Positions 39,241-50,872 of a DNA stretch of 64,000 nt are shown here, piece after piece. A model generated the notes under the pieces. The model worked only from the letters and a program-made list of their open reading frames with translations, had not been told where the DNA came from and did not search any database. A program made the translations under genes and the position numbers. Each line of letters opens with the position of its first letter. Position 1 is the stretch's first letter. Origin of the DNA: Paramecium tetraurelia (taxonomy: Eukaryota > Ciliophora > Oligohymenophorea > Peniculida > Parameciidae); assembly GCF_000165425.1 (NCBI RefSeq), contig NW_001799620.1, forward strand, positions 73,202 through 137,201, read 5' to 3'.

Positions 39241-40928
39241 TACTTTGCATCATACATCTAATTATTTACAATACAATTCAAATATCTCGTTTTATTTCTT
39301 AAAAAAAATTATTGAATTTGAAACTATTCAATATCACATTTTTCAAAATGTAAATGAACATATTTGTAATCAAGTTAGAATCAATGGCAATCATCTCAAA
39401 ATAATCATAAGGTAAAATAGGAACAAAAACTAATGATTCTGAAATTATAAGATCAGTTAATCAATCAAATCACGTTAAAAAGAATTTTTTCGCTTATATT
39501 CGAATGAAAGGAAAGATCCAAATAAGAATTTATATTTGCAACATTTCATATTAGTCAATAGGTTCTATATTTATGACATTGAGAGACAAGCAAATAATTA
39601 AATGAAATTTATTCCTGTGTCTACTTTTACCTCTAATGTATAAACTATTGATCCTCAACAGAAATCACTTTAGGGAATATTAACAGAGTATTAATTCTAT
39701 CCCTTTAATATCTATATTCATTTTAATCTTATTTTTAGATGAAAAGAAAAAGAAAATAACTCGCATACATCAATATTTAGATTAGATCTTTCAAAAGAAA
39801 TCTCATCTAAATATAACTTACTTTAAAATACTAAGAAAGCATTATGAGATCAATTTAGTAGATTAATTATTACGGAAAATTAACCTATTGGAATATAATC
39901 ACCTTAACTTCAATATATTTAATATGAATGCTTAATTAATTAACTTAAAAATTATAGTTAGAAGAGATATAGTTATTAATGATCGCTATATATTATTAAA
40001 GTATATGAAAAATTAGCATAAAATCTAAATTTATAAATACATTTATTTTATAATTCTAACACTAATTTCCATTTCCGAGCCATTGATTTAGTATAACTAA
40101 TCCTGAATTTTTCTTTATTATTTTTATTTTAGAGGAGCTTAAAAAAGACTAGAAATAAAAAATTAATATACAAACAAGATATAATCATAAGCAATAGATG
40201 ATAAAAGTTGAATTTTTTAAATTAAAATAATTTTTTTGTCTATCACCTCATTAAGTTTCTATATTTATCAACATATCCTATTTAATCGCTTAATCCTATA
40301 ACTTTTAGTCTAATTAAATATAAAATTAAGTAAAAGATACTCGTGAAATTGTATAAAGCAAAACATGTAGGTTATAATAAGTATGTAGATTTAAGATTTA
40401 GTACTACATATACTATGTCCAGATTATTAAAAATATCATAAATACATTCATCTACTAAAAGTTAGATATAGCTCTAAAATATTAGATACTAATTATTAGC
40501 ATTCATCATTCCGAGAAGGACTATTTATTTTAGAATCAAACCTTAAATATCCAAATAAATTCACAATTTTTAGATTTGTGTATATAATATGTTAGAAAAT
40601 TAATAATAGTTAATTCTCTATACATTGTTATTTTTTAGTTAAAGAACATTTTGAAATTTACTTCAACATTCTTTATTGGAGTAGTACAAATTCTATATAA
40701 ACTCCTTTATCCAATAAAAAATCATAGGGTTTTGAAATGATTTGTAATATTTCAATCATAATTAAGTGATTAAGTCAATTAGAATTAAAAATCAACTCTT
40801 AAATTTACTAAGTAGTATATTTGGAATGATTCTTTTTTATTAATCGAGTAATATCATGTTTGGAAGAATTTCAAGAATTTTTATAATAATAATAATTTTT
40901 ATAAATAAATTACAAATACTAACAATGT
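39241..40928. pseudogene. Gene-poor 1.7 kb with decayed-looking coding stretches
   Basis: By far the longest stretch in the window without a firm gene. Several plus-strand pieces read like protein for 20-60 residues (NFFAYIRMKGKIQIR; FIPVSTFTSNVQTIDPQQKS; a 157-codon frame 39636-40106 with ITRIHQYLDQIFQKKSHLN; a frame of about 180 codons from 40199) but lie in different frames, grade into A+T-rich filler and match no family. In a TGA-only code at this base composition long open frames also arise by chance. I favour one or two decaying genes, for example a lost duplicate from a whole-genome duplication. Confidence 0.35.
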
Positions 40929-41669
40929 TCAATTTTTGATCATCGAAGAGGTTAACTTAGAATTATAAGAATCATTCAATAGATCCAAAATATCTTATTC
41001 CTATTCCCACAATTATTATATTTTCATGAAGTCTTATGCCTTTTTCTTAAAGCTATCAAGAACAGCTTTCTTGTGTTAAGATTTAAATTATTCTTATTTT
41101 TATTATTTGTACATGGCTAAGTGTACTTGTTATTACTATTCATATTATTGAACTCTTTATTTCTTCTCCATATTGTATGATTTTGATCTTTCCTTTTAGA
41201 GAATGATAACTTTATCGTGATTCAACGATTACTTTTTCATTAACTCAAATTGTTCCTTCTTCTATTGCTGCACACTTTATCGAATTTAAATTTTAAGTGA
41301 TTATTGTTGTTGTTTCAAATGCTTGGTTTTTTCTCTGAATAGTTCCAGAGATTGTTCTCTAGATTCTTTATGTTTACTTTACTAAATAGATGACTGATTA
41401 AATACCTACTTCAAGTATTCGTTATATTCATTTCTAATGCTATTTACTTGTTCACTTTTTATTTCATTTTAGATTTGTTTCCCTTATCTAAATACTCAGA
41501 AAAATTACAATCGCTATCGAAATACTGCCAACATTTTGACTCTATTGATCATAACATCCAATTATCGTTTCATCTCTATTTACTCTTTCTTAGAAATTCT
41601 TTGACTTACTTTTTCAATTGTGTCTTAGTTACTAAAAGAATCCTATTTCTAACTTATACTACACGACAT
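40929..41669 (-). CDS. Coiled-coil protein, unknown function (239 aa)
   Basis: A 21-nt intron leaves exactly 240 codons. Almost the whole protein is a highly charged, Gln/Lys/Glu-rich helix with heptad-like hydrophobics (MKRQLDVMINRVKML ... FKKKAQDFMKIQQLWEQEQD), ending NSKLTSSMIKN. No other domain. The composition suits a cytoskeletal, basal-body or axonemal protein. Many glutamines are encoded by TAA/TAG, which hides the gene from standard-code ORF finding. Confidence 0.72.
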
Positions 41670-42225
41670 AAAGAGTTTATTTCTAAATTTAATAATATAA
41701 TGTATGAGTAGAAATAATTAAATGATATTCTAATCCGAAACAACAACTAAATAAGAAGAATAAAAACAAAATTGTTATCTATATATTTGACAAACATTTA
41801 CAAATAAAATTGGTTTGATATGCATCTCAACTTTACCAATTATATATTATTTGAGTTGAGATGGGATAAAATTTATATCACTTTATTTTGATTTCTCTAT
41901 ATTTTAAGAGATTTGACATTGATATTTAAATTGGAGACAACTTTAATAATTAGCAATTTCAAATTTGATAGTTTATGAATTATTAAGCATTCAAAAATAA
42001 GAAATAATATTCTTTAAAACAAAGAAAAATTGAAAAATCTCTAAAATTAGCTGGATTTCAAAAATTATAAAATTTGTTGTTGTTGTTTTTATAAATGAAT
42101 TAAAATTATTTGATCAAATGCAGATATTTGATAAAGATTAAATATATAATTAAAAGAGAATCTAATGGTTTTGATTATTATATCAATTTACAATATGATG
42201 AGAAAATATTACCCTAAATATAAAC
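41670..42225. other. 556-bp intergenic region with a hairpin, no gene
   Basis: Between two minus-strand genes. Very A+T-rich with no protein-like frame on either strand. Its only notable structure is the inverted repeat at 41823-41863. Confidence 0.55.
41823..41863. repeat. 10-bp perfect inverted repeat (hairpin)
   Basis: CATCTCAACT at 41823-41832 and its exact complement AGTTGAGATG at 41854-41863 enclose a 21-bp A+T-rich loop. It lies about 155 bp upstream of the coiled-coil gene's start. The arms are far more G+C-rich than their surroundings, so chance is less likely; it may be a protein-binding palindrome or a small structured RNA. Confidence 0.6.
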
Positions 42226-44163
42226 TCATTTTCTAGATGGTTCAGTTAATAAATTTTAATAAACTTTAAGGTTTGTTACACTTTTAGTATTTTTTAGTGT
42301 TTCATTCGAACCTAATACTGAAGACAATTATGACTAAGATTATTGGGATAATAAGGATTATTAACTATTCTGAGAATTTTTGGATCTCTTCCTCACCAAG
42401 GAATCTATAGTGTCCTTTGTCACTTATGTTGAAGAATTTTTATCAGATTCGTAACACTGATATCTTTTTTATTGATAAAAGAACGAAGTCTCAAACATCG
42501 GAATAAATTGATTGATCAACTTTTGTTCACGATTTAATTGTTCGAATAATATTCTGTCATTAGTAGTTGGTGATTTAAATTATAATTGTGTTAGATCAGG
42601 AATATAAGGAGGGTCGACTTATTTTTAGATGTACTTTGCAATATCTACATCCTGAAACCAAGGATGTGCTAAAATATCATCGACTCCACTTTTGGAACCT
42701 AATCTTTTGTTGGGATCCTTTATCATAAGCAATTTAATTAGATCCTTTATTTCTGGACTTAGTTTTTTTGGGAACTAGATTTATTCGTTTAGCAATCTAG
42801 TATAAATGATGTTCTTATCTTCACAATAGAAGGGTGGAAGACCTGTAACAAATTCATAGAGCAAGGCTCCTAAACAATAATAGTCAACTAAACTGTTGTG
42901 ACCATCATTGTGGAACATTTCTGGAGCCATGTACTCTGGGGATCCACAAAATGAATAAGCATTTTATTCTGGTTGCATGTTTGGTCTGGCCAATCCAAAA
43001 TCTGCCAATTAGATATGTCCTGTAATATCAATAAGAACATTTTCTGGTTTTAGATCTCTATAAATAATTTATTGATGATGTAAGAATCCCAAAGCTAGGC
43101 AAACTTCAGTGATGTAGAATCTAGCTTGAGACTCAGTCATTTTCTAGACTCGCTTCATATAACTAAACATTTCTCCACCAGGGCAATATTCTATGCCAAA
43201 AATGATCCAGTTTTTAGTTTCAAAAGCAAACTCAATTTTGGATGTAAATAATGAACCTTTGTTTGTAGTTTCAATTAAAATGTCTCTTTCATTTTAAACC
43301 AAATCCTGTTTTTCATTTTATACTACAAAAGACTTGCTAATTAATTTCAGCGCAATAAAACTGCCATCAATTAGGGATCGAGATAATATCACTGTTGAGA
43401 ACCCACCTCTTCCAATCACATGTAAAAATTAGAAACAACTTAAATTTAGCTGTTTCGGAGGTGAGATTCCAAAAATGGGTTTCATGCGGATGGTCTTGCC
43501 TACCATGTGAGTCAAAGGCAAAAAAGGAATTGTAAGGTAATAATCAAATCCAATATTTTCATCCAGAGTCGCAAATCCTACCACTTAATAGTTTCCAGAC
43601 TTATTCTTGAGCATATTCAGGACTTTATCTGTTGTTACATTGGCACAGAATTTATAATTTTAGGTTACTTCTGACGAATAATGAACATAGATCTAAATTT
43701 CTGATTTCGGTAGTTTATCAATTGAGGAAGATTTACCTCCTATCTAAACCGAATTGATTAATAAATCTTCAACACTATTTCGACGAGTCATGGATCCTTT
43801 TTCTAAAATCAATTTATTTTTGTTAGTTAGTTTTTGATTCAGAATCAAGTTGATTCCTTTGGTTAGTTATTGAAAAGGAAGGTTAATTTCAGTTGGAACC
43901 TTCGGTTGCTTTATTTGTGGTTTTACTTTGTCCCTTGAGTTAGATCGCTATTGACTATGCACTCTCTCAGTTATACTCCCATGATTCACCTTGCGATTTG
44001 GATCCGGCTTCGCTAAGTCCTTCAATATTATTTGTGACAAATTCCTTTGTAGAAATTTTAAAGGAGATTAGGATGCATTTTTGCTAGTGTAATTCTTAGT
44101 GCTCATCTAAAAGTTTTGAATCACTCTAGCTGGTGACAATATCTAACCACTTCGTTATCTCAT
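42226..44163 (-). CDS. AGC-family protein kinase with N-terminal ubiquitin-like-looking module (copy 2)
   Basis: Intronless frame of 645 residues. Kinase motifs: GRGGFSTVILS, ALKLISK, YCPGGEMFSYM, YRDLKPEN, ADFGLARP, FCGSPEYMAPE, DYYCLGALLYE and DPNKRLGSKSG, close to the kinase at 1281-3068. Ahead of it lies a 110-residue module (EIQIYVHYSSEV ... DYYLTIP ... KTIRMKP) whose beta-strand pattern parallels the same region in copy 1. A basic Ser/Asn-rich segment makes up the first 150 residues; the tail after the kinase is Ser/Gln-rich. The start codon is only 48 bp from that of CFAP418 on the other strand. Upstream regulator unknown. Confidence 0.88.
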
Positions 44164-44211
44164 TCTGGCTATCAAATAAAAAATATAATATATATTATAA
44201 ACAAATTCAAG
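44164..44211. promoter_or_regulatory. 48-bp divergent promoter region
   Basis: All of the DNA between the start codons of AGC kinase 2 (minus) and CFAP418 (plus). It must hold both transcription starts or these must lie inside the coding regions. Sequence is almost pure A/T. Confidence 0.6.
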
Positions 44212-44640
44212 ATGATAAACAATAAGTTTGATGATGATTTGGACGATTTAATAAATGACATCAATTCAGTTATGGATAACCCAAAAAGCAAACCAGTTTC
44301 ATAATAAAACTATTAGCTAGAACAATAGCCAAATCAAAGTTAACAATAGAAAAGGAAATGTTTGTCCCCCCAAATTGGAAACCAATAATAATTTCGAACA
44401 TGCACAAATCTCAGATGTCTTAAATGTGATCTCTAAGTTAAATGTCATATTAACTAAAAATGGAACAAAGATGCAGATTATTTAATATTCAGAAACTATT
44501 TTAATAATATGGCAATCCTATAAAAGTATTTGACAGAGGACAATCAATGCAATGCATACAATTGTCAATGCACTAATATCAATGCTCTTGAATCCATAGA
44601 TGCACCATAGAATTGGGTTTGTTCAGGACATACCATTTGA
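44212..44640 (+). CDS. CFAP418: CFAP418 (C8orf37) homologue, ciliary protein
   Basis: Homologue of the vertebrate C8orf37/CFAP418 protein, linked to cilia and photoreceptor outer segments. Intronless, 142 residues. The diagnostic C-terminal domain is present: RCLKCDLQV, DADYLIFRNYFNNMAILQKY, YNCQCTNINALE and WVCSGH, in the same order and spacing as the human CLxCDF, DYLFFRNNMPEFHKL, YACQCSW and RWVCGKH. The N terminus is acidic (DDDLDDLINDINSVM), also like the human protein. Shares a 48-bp divergent spacer with AGC kinase 2. Confidence 0.88.
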
Positions 44641-45173
44641 AAATATATTTAATAATTATTATTAAAAATTAAGACTTTATTGGTATAATTTGTGCAATTC
44701 TCAAGAATTTTGATGTGTCCCTAAAGTTTACAATTTATCAGTTGTTGATAATAATTAAAATTGAGTTTCAAAAATTGAAGGAGAATATCACTTAAATTAT
44801 TGATTAATAAATAGTCCATCCATTCTAATTAATATTCGATATTTCAATAGTTATGATTAGTGTTTAATATGGTATTTATTTATTTTAAATTACTGATAAT
44901 ATAAATACTAATTTCAATATTTATTTTTATCTATAATTTATTTTTATCTACTGATTAGAGTAAAATCATGTTTTGTCTCAATAATATATTAATATTTAAG
45001 AATATATATGCATTAAACTTCCAAAAAAATGAGTAAAATTTCAGGTTAAATTTTTGATCTAGCTCTTATATTATTGGATTATCTAAGAAAACTAGTTAAT
45101 TTAATATAACTATGAATTCACAGATGTAACATTATCTAAAATAAAAATTATTAATTATTATTTCAGCAAACAT
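44641..45173. other. 533-bp region, probably 5' part of the next gene plus spacer
   Basis: A+T-rich. Near 45029 a frame starting MSKISGQIFDLALILLDYLRK looks coding, and at about 45110 the stretch encoding MNSQ could join the main frame of the next gene by a 41-nt intron. I could not settle the true 5' end. Confidence 0.4.
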
Positions 45174-48100
45174 ATGACATTAGAACAAGCAGTATTTATA
45201 ATTTTAATTTAGTTGTCTGAAGATGGGGAATATTTGAGATTGCAAAAACTAACTGAGGCATTAAAACAAATAACAAACGAAATGCCTTACATGAAAACTT
45301 TTAATCAAGTTTCAACCATTAAATATTGTAAAATATTTATGCCATAAACAAGTGTTATGTGCTTATCCATTCAATCCAATTACTGTAGAACTTGTAATCA
45401 CTAGTCTATTAGATCACTTTTAGGATGAACAATTTATTTATACCTTTTTTTCAGCCATAATGGAATTGGCATAAATATAAGAACTGAACACTATGTTTGG
45501 ACATCGAAAATCAAAAGTAATGGATATGTATTACTTCTTTTAATTATTTGAGTTTTCCATAAGCTAAGTCAATCCACTTACCTCATCAAATTGGGTAGAG
45601 ATATTGTAGAGCTGTTTATGAAAACATATTGGAGGCAAAGAAATTTGCATGCCAATATTTGAAATAGTTGTTTGATGTTGCCATATAATTTTAATAGGAT
45701 ATTCAATACTTCTCAATGGTGTTCAAATTGATGATTAAAAACTCAACCAACACTGAATTTATTCATTTTGTAATATAAAAATATGAAGAATGCAAAATTG
45801 AATTGTTTGGAAATCGCAAGTGGATTGACGATTTAGATGATGAAATTATAGAATGTAAGTTTATTAACAAATCTATTAGATTTTGAACAAAGCCAAATAC
45901 CTATGCCTTTTGCTGTAAGTAAAGGATTGGAGTAGTAAAGATAAGATATTAAATTGAGTACCATCTAAAACAACACTTCAATGAGTAATTCTAACAACGA
46001 TTCCTCAATTTTGGATGAAGTTGACATAATGAAAAAAGAACTCGAAACTCTCTATGTGAATATGCAGAAGTGGCTCTGTATAGTAGGAACTCCTTCCATA
46101 AAATCTAGAACCGAATATTTGAGTGATGAACATCACTTCGACTATTTAATGTCTTTCATATTTAATCCATTAAAATATGAGCCAATTAAAGATTGGGTAT
46201 AGACATAAATTATTTTAGGAGGATAAATTTAATAATTTACAAGTTGAAGTTGAGTAGACGGATTATAAAGTTGAATCGTAATTGCCATCTAAAAGTGAAT
46301 TGATAAGATCTTATAAAACTACATTAATATTCTTGACGGATGACAACTTTTAAGTGATGATTCAAACTGTTCCTAAATTGATCCCAGTTCTTCGTATAGT
46401 ATCTTAATTATATTTAAGTTTATCAAATAAAAGTGAGTTTGGAAGAGAAGAATAAGTCAGTTAATCTATTGCATATTAGCTGCATTTTGGATAAATTTCT
46501 ACAGAAATATCCAAAATCAACTGTATTATTAATGACTGAAATGAATCTATTTTAAATCCTTGGAAAATATATCTACAATAACAAATTAGCCACCATATTG
46601 GTAGATGTTTTAGATATATAAATTGATAGATATGGCATTGGATCTCCATGTTAAGAATAATTATGGAAATATTTTCACCGTATTAATTGGTTCGAAACTA
46701 TCTCAATTCTATTGATCAACAAAGATTTTTAATTCTAAACTTTGGAACAAAAAGAAAACTAGAAATACATTCAATTGCTTAGATCATTTGCATTAAGTGA
46801 GAAAGAAAAGACTCCGCCAATCATTGATTGTGATGAAAAGAAGAAGTTAACTGACTTACTAGGAACATTGCAAGCAGGCAAAACTATGGAAGAATATTAT
46901 AATTCAAATTAATTGAATTGGCAAATCAATTAAACTTAAAGGGAACATATATTGTATAGTCAAATAGAGGTTTAAGATATTGATGGATTAAAAAAGTTCG
47001 TAGAAGAAAGGGATTCTAACCTTTAAAGATCTATACATAGAATTAAAACTTCATAAATGATTAAGTCAACTAAAATCACAACTTAAATCACAAGAAAATC
47101 CTCCTAAGTTATACGCTATATATAAATTAATAAACCCATTTTGAGAGGCTTCCATGGACATAGAAGATATTGCGAGAGCATAGATTTTTAATCGGATGCA
47201 ATTAGAGAGGATTTTAATAATGATGAGGATTTGAAACTTCATAAATCTAATCCAAGCAGTCTTAGGACTAGTTAATAAAATTCTGAGGATGATGAAGATT
47301 TGGGATCGATTTCTCCCAGGAAGCTTAAAATTTATCCTGGATATAAATTACATTTGTATGTCAGTGATTTTGAAAAGAATGAAACTAAATTTAAAATCAA
47401 TAAACTTTATTCTGAAGAAGCAATCTAATTACTAAAATTCTAAATTACTGCATTATGCAATTATTTAGATTTACAACACACAAATAAAATTAAAGTTGAA
47501 CAACAAAAAATTGATATTAAGCCTATCATTAATTCCCTATTGACAACTTAAATTGTTATGAAACTCCATTAGTTTTTTTTATATGGAATTTTGAAAGATG
47601 AAGCAACTATAGAATATTAATTAGCTGAAGAATGTGGAATTATTGTGAACAAGATTTATAAATATTCTTTGCTCTACTAAGAATTACAAGAAATCAAACC
47701 AATTTTATAAGATACATTCTTAAAAACAGCAGAATATTTGTGTAAATTGATTGTCAAAGCTTATCAAAATTAGGACACTATTTCTGGACTTCAAAAAATT
47801 TAAACATTTTTGCTTCTTACTTTCAAACAAGGTTATTCGGTATTTCATTTAGATCCGCGTTCCAAAGAAGATTTTGGAGTTCATAAATTTTTTCACTCAA
47901 CAGTTATTCATATCCTCATCTACTGGTTTTTTAATAGCCAAAACAATAATTTGTATTAGAATATCTTTTTGAAGTATAATATTTATTAATTTTAGATTCA
48001 TCACGTTGGTGTTGGCTAATGCTCCACCTGTAATCTTGAGTAGCATCTTATTTAGACTTGGACTTATAGGTTTACTCTTTGACACTTACAACATTTACTG

Positions 48101-48533
48101 TTTGAATGGAAGTGAACATGTTTTAATGGCAGATAGTCTTCTTGCTCATGTTAAATGTATTGTGTATTCCATAAATGCCTCAATAACTCATAGATAATTG
48201 ACAGCGATTTAAATGAATCTAAGATGTCTTGATTCTTGGAAAAAACTTATTGATGCTAGTCCAAAAGGGGAACTCTCAATCTATAAAGAAATAAACTTTA
48301 TCATCAATCCAAATTTCAATTATAAGCATAGCAAAATAAATTTCTATTCTTATTAAATGTCAATAGAAAACAATGAATCAAATAATACTCCAAAGTTAGG
48401 TAGAATGAGGGATTAATACAATTCACAAAGATTGAAAGGAAACTATAAACTGCAACATAAGCTTCCTCTTTTACATCCTCTTAATTAAAAATAACATGTT
48501 TTGTCAAAAACATTTAGTACAAATAAACAATGA
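45174..48533 (+). CDS. Large helical protein, possibly SAPS-type (PP6/Sit4 regulatory subunit-like)
   Basis: Six introns (45328-45352, 45568-45598, 45855-45879, 46197-46218, 46394-46418, 47974-47995) leave exactly 1,070 codons. The protein is built of hydrophobic helices throughout. From about residue 260 it resembles the armadillo-like SAPS domain of phosphatase regulatory subunits in pattern: YLSDEHHFDYLMSFI, SKSELIRSYK, a helix pair around NNKLATILVDVLDI, and late repeats FFNSQNNNLYQNIFLKFI and FRLGLIGLLFDTY. This match is by eye and weak. A basic Ser/Asn tail follows. The piece before 45981 could be a separate gene, but an in-frame splice at 45855-45879 makes one gene more likely. One intron starts GTC. 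Ends 32 bp from the convergent coiled-coil gene. Confidence 0.65.
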
Positions 48534-48565
48534 CAATTAGAATATATATTTATTATAATACTAAA

Positions 48566-50836
48566 TCAAAAACCTTATTTAACTATTTAGCCAGCTTTAT
48601 TCGTTATAGTTGATTTTTTACTTAGAATTTATGTTAATTCATTTTAAAGAACAGCTGAGAGATTATTTGTGATAGGAGAAGAAGGTTCAATTCGATATTT
48701 ACTAACCTATTTCTCTTCAGATTGTTATAAGTTGCTTTGTTTTTTTATTTAGCTTGATTTCTCCTATAATTCTTGTTCCAATTATTGCACATATTAATCT
48801 AATTAAGTGATCTTGTTTTAGAAGATGCTTAATTATTTTTTATAATAGTCAATCTGTTAATTACCAGAGTTTTTCTTTGATATATCTTCTTTGGCTAAAT
48901 TGATCAATTAATAGTATTACTATGAATTCGTTGATCTGATTTAACTTCTATAACTGTATTTATTAACTTAGATTTTCATATCCTTAATCATTTTATCAAA
49001 TGCATTGTATTCCACTCCAGATCCCTCCTCTAAACTATGAAAAATTGGGATATACTTTTCTAGGACAATGTCCAACTCTTCATTTTTATCAAAATTCAAT
49101 TAACTTTTTTCATTTGAAGGGAGTATTGATTATCTAATTTTCTTAACAAAGATGACAGCATATACTGCTCTTCTAAATCGTTTATATATGAGATTACTAT
49201 TGTTTTTAAACTCATTTCTCATTAAAACAAAATAATGCAAATAGTTAGAATATTGTATGAATTATGAGAAGGTTTTTTGTGACTTTTCAACTGATAATAG
49301 ATGAGATATCACACTATAACTTAGAGCAACTTTATTCTAAGAAATGGCTTTTCTTACTTATAAGTCCGAGAACTCAGATTTTAATTGGTTATGTTCATTT
49401 CTTAATTCTTCGAATTCTTAAACAATATTTTAAGTTTACCATTTTGATTATTAAATTTGTTGTTCAAAGGCTAGAAATTGTTGATCTTAGTGATAGCATT
49501 TGTCGATTAATGAATTTATATATTGGTTATCTTATTAAGCTTTTAGATTTTATTATTATAAAGCATCTTCAAGCTAATTAATTTTATCATTTTATTATTC
49601 TTATATAGATTTGTGTTCTTATTATAACTTTTCTTTTGTTTTTGTATATTCTTAATTTAATTAATCAAATTTTAATTTAAGTTACTCACCCACCTTATGC
49701 ATATCAAGAATATTCTCACTAACTTAATCTTTTTCTTCTTTTAAATGTGCATTAGTTTCAATGAGATCCATCAAAATATCTTTAATATCAACAAAAAAAT
49801 CTTCAATTTGTGAAATGTTGTAACTATTCTTTTTTTTCTTTTTTGAACTCGAGTGTTTGTTGGAGGTCGAAGATTTCTTGCTTTCCAATATTGGATCTTA
49901 AGGAATGTAACTCTTATTTATTTATAAACATTCTGACATAATTTCATCGATTTAATTCTACATATAGCCAAACAATTTTTAAAACTCTTTGTTTTAATTC
50001 TCAATAGTTGAGTTATAATCCTTCTATTATTCATATTGCTCATTAAAAACTTCACATTGTTTTCTTAATTTCTCATTTGCCTTATTCATTTCATCAAATT
50101 ATAGTGCATAATTCTTTTCACATTCCATAGCTGTTTAAATTTAAATATTGAATTGTTCATTTAATTAAGAATGCTTTTTCTCTAAATCTTCAAATTAGAT
50201 TTTGACATATTTTAATTCAACTAACTCTTAATGCTACTGCTCCAATCTGGTTCTATAGTCTTCCAACTCTTGTTTTAGTAAATCATTTTCTGTTTCCAAC
50301 TATTTCAACATATTAGTAACACTGCTTTCAAATTTATTCTTCTCAGCAACAATCTGTCTCATCTATTATTCAGCATCCTGTTTCTCCTTCTTTAATTGCT
50401 AATTCTTTTTAGTCAATTATGACAATTCTTCCTCCAACCCCTTTACAGCATCCTTAATCAATGCAATTTATTCAGTCAACTCCTATAATGCCTATTCTTT
50501 AGATTGAATTTCTTGACTGTAATATTGAACTTACTCTAATAATTCTTAATTTTTATCTTATACTTCTTTTAAAGCAACCAATAATTATTGATTAAACTAT
50601 TACAATTACTTAGTTTTCCTTTATTGATTCTCAAACATCTGATCATGTTCATCTTACAGAATCGAAAATTGACGATCCACATAATCTTTTTACTTAATTG
50701 CTTAATTCATTTACTCCTCCATCTCTGCCAACCTCTCTTGCAACAAATTAATTGTCTAATCCTTTATTTGGATGTCATTATTAAGCAACTTGATTCTTGT
50801 GTAACTTTCTTGAATTGCCTACACACTATCAGTCAT
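48566..50836 (-). CDS. Long coiled-coil protein (756 aa)
   Basis: Intronless frame of 757 codons. From residue 5 to about 440 it is an almost unbroken coiled coil (LLNNDIQIKDQTINLLQERL ... QELTELIALIKDAVKGLEEE), interrupted by a short Ser/Lys linker (KKSSTSNKHSSSKKKK). A second half contains a more globular stretch around LHYFVLMRNEFKNNSNLIYKRFRR, then more coiled coil and a Ser-rich end. A dozen percent or more of residues are Gln, mostly from TAA/TAG. Likely a structural protein of basal bodies, cortex or Golgi; no family match. Starts 36 bp after the TVP23 stop on the same strand. Confidence 0.8.
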
Positions 50837-50872
50837 ATTAAATTCAAAAATATTAAAAATAACAATTTCATA

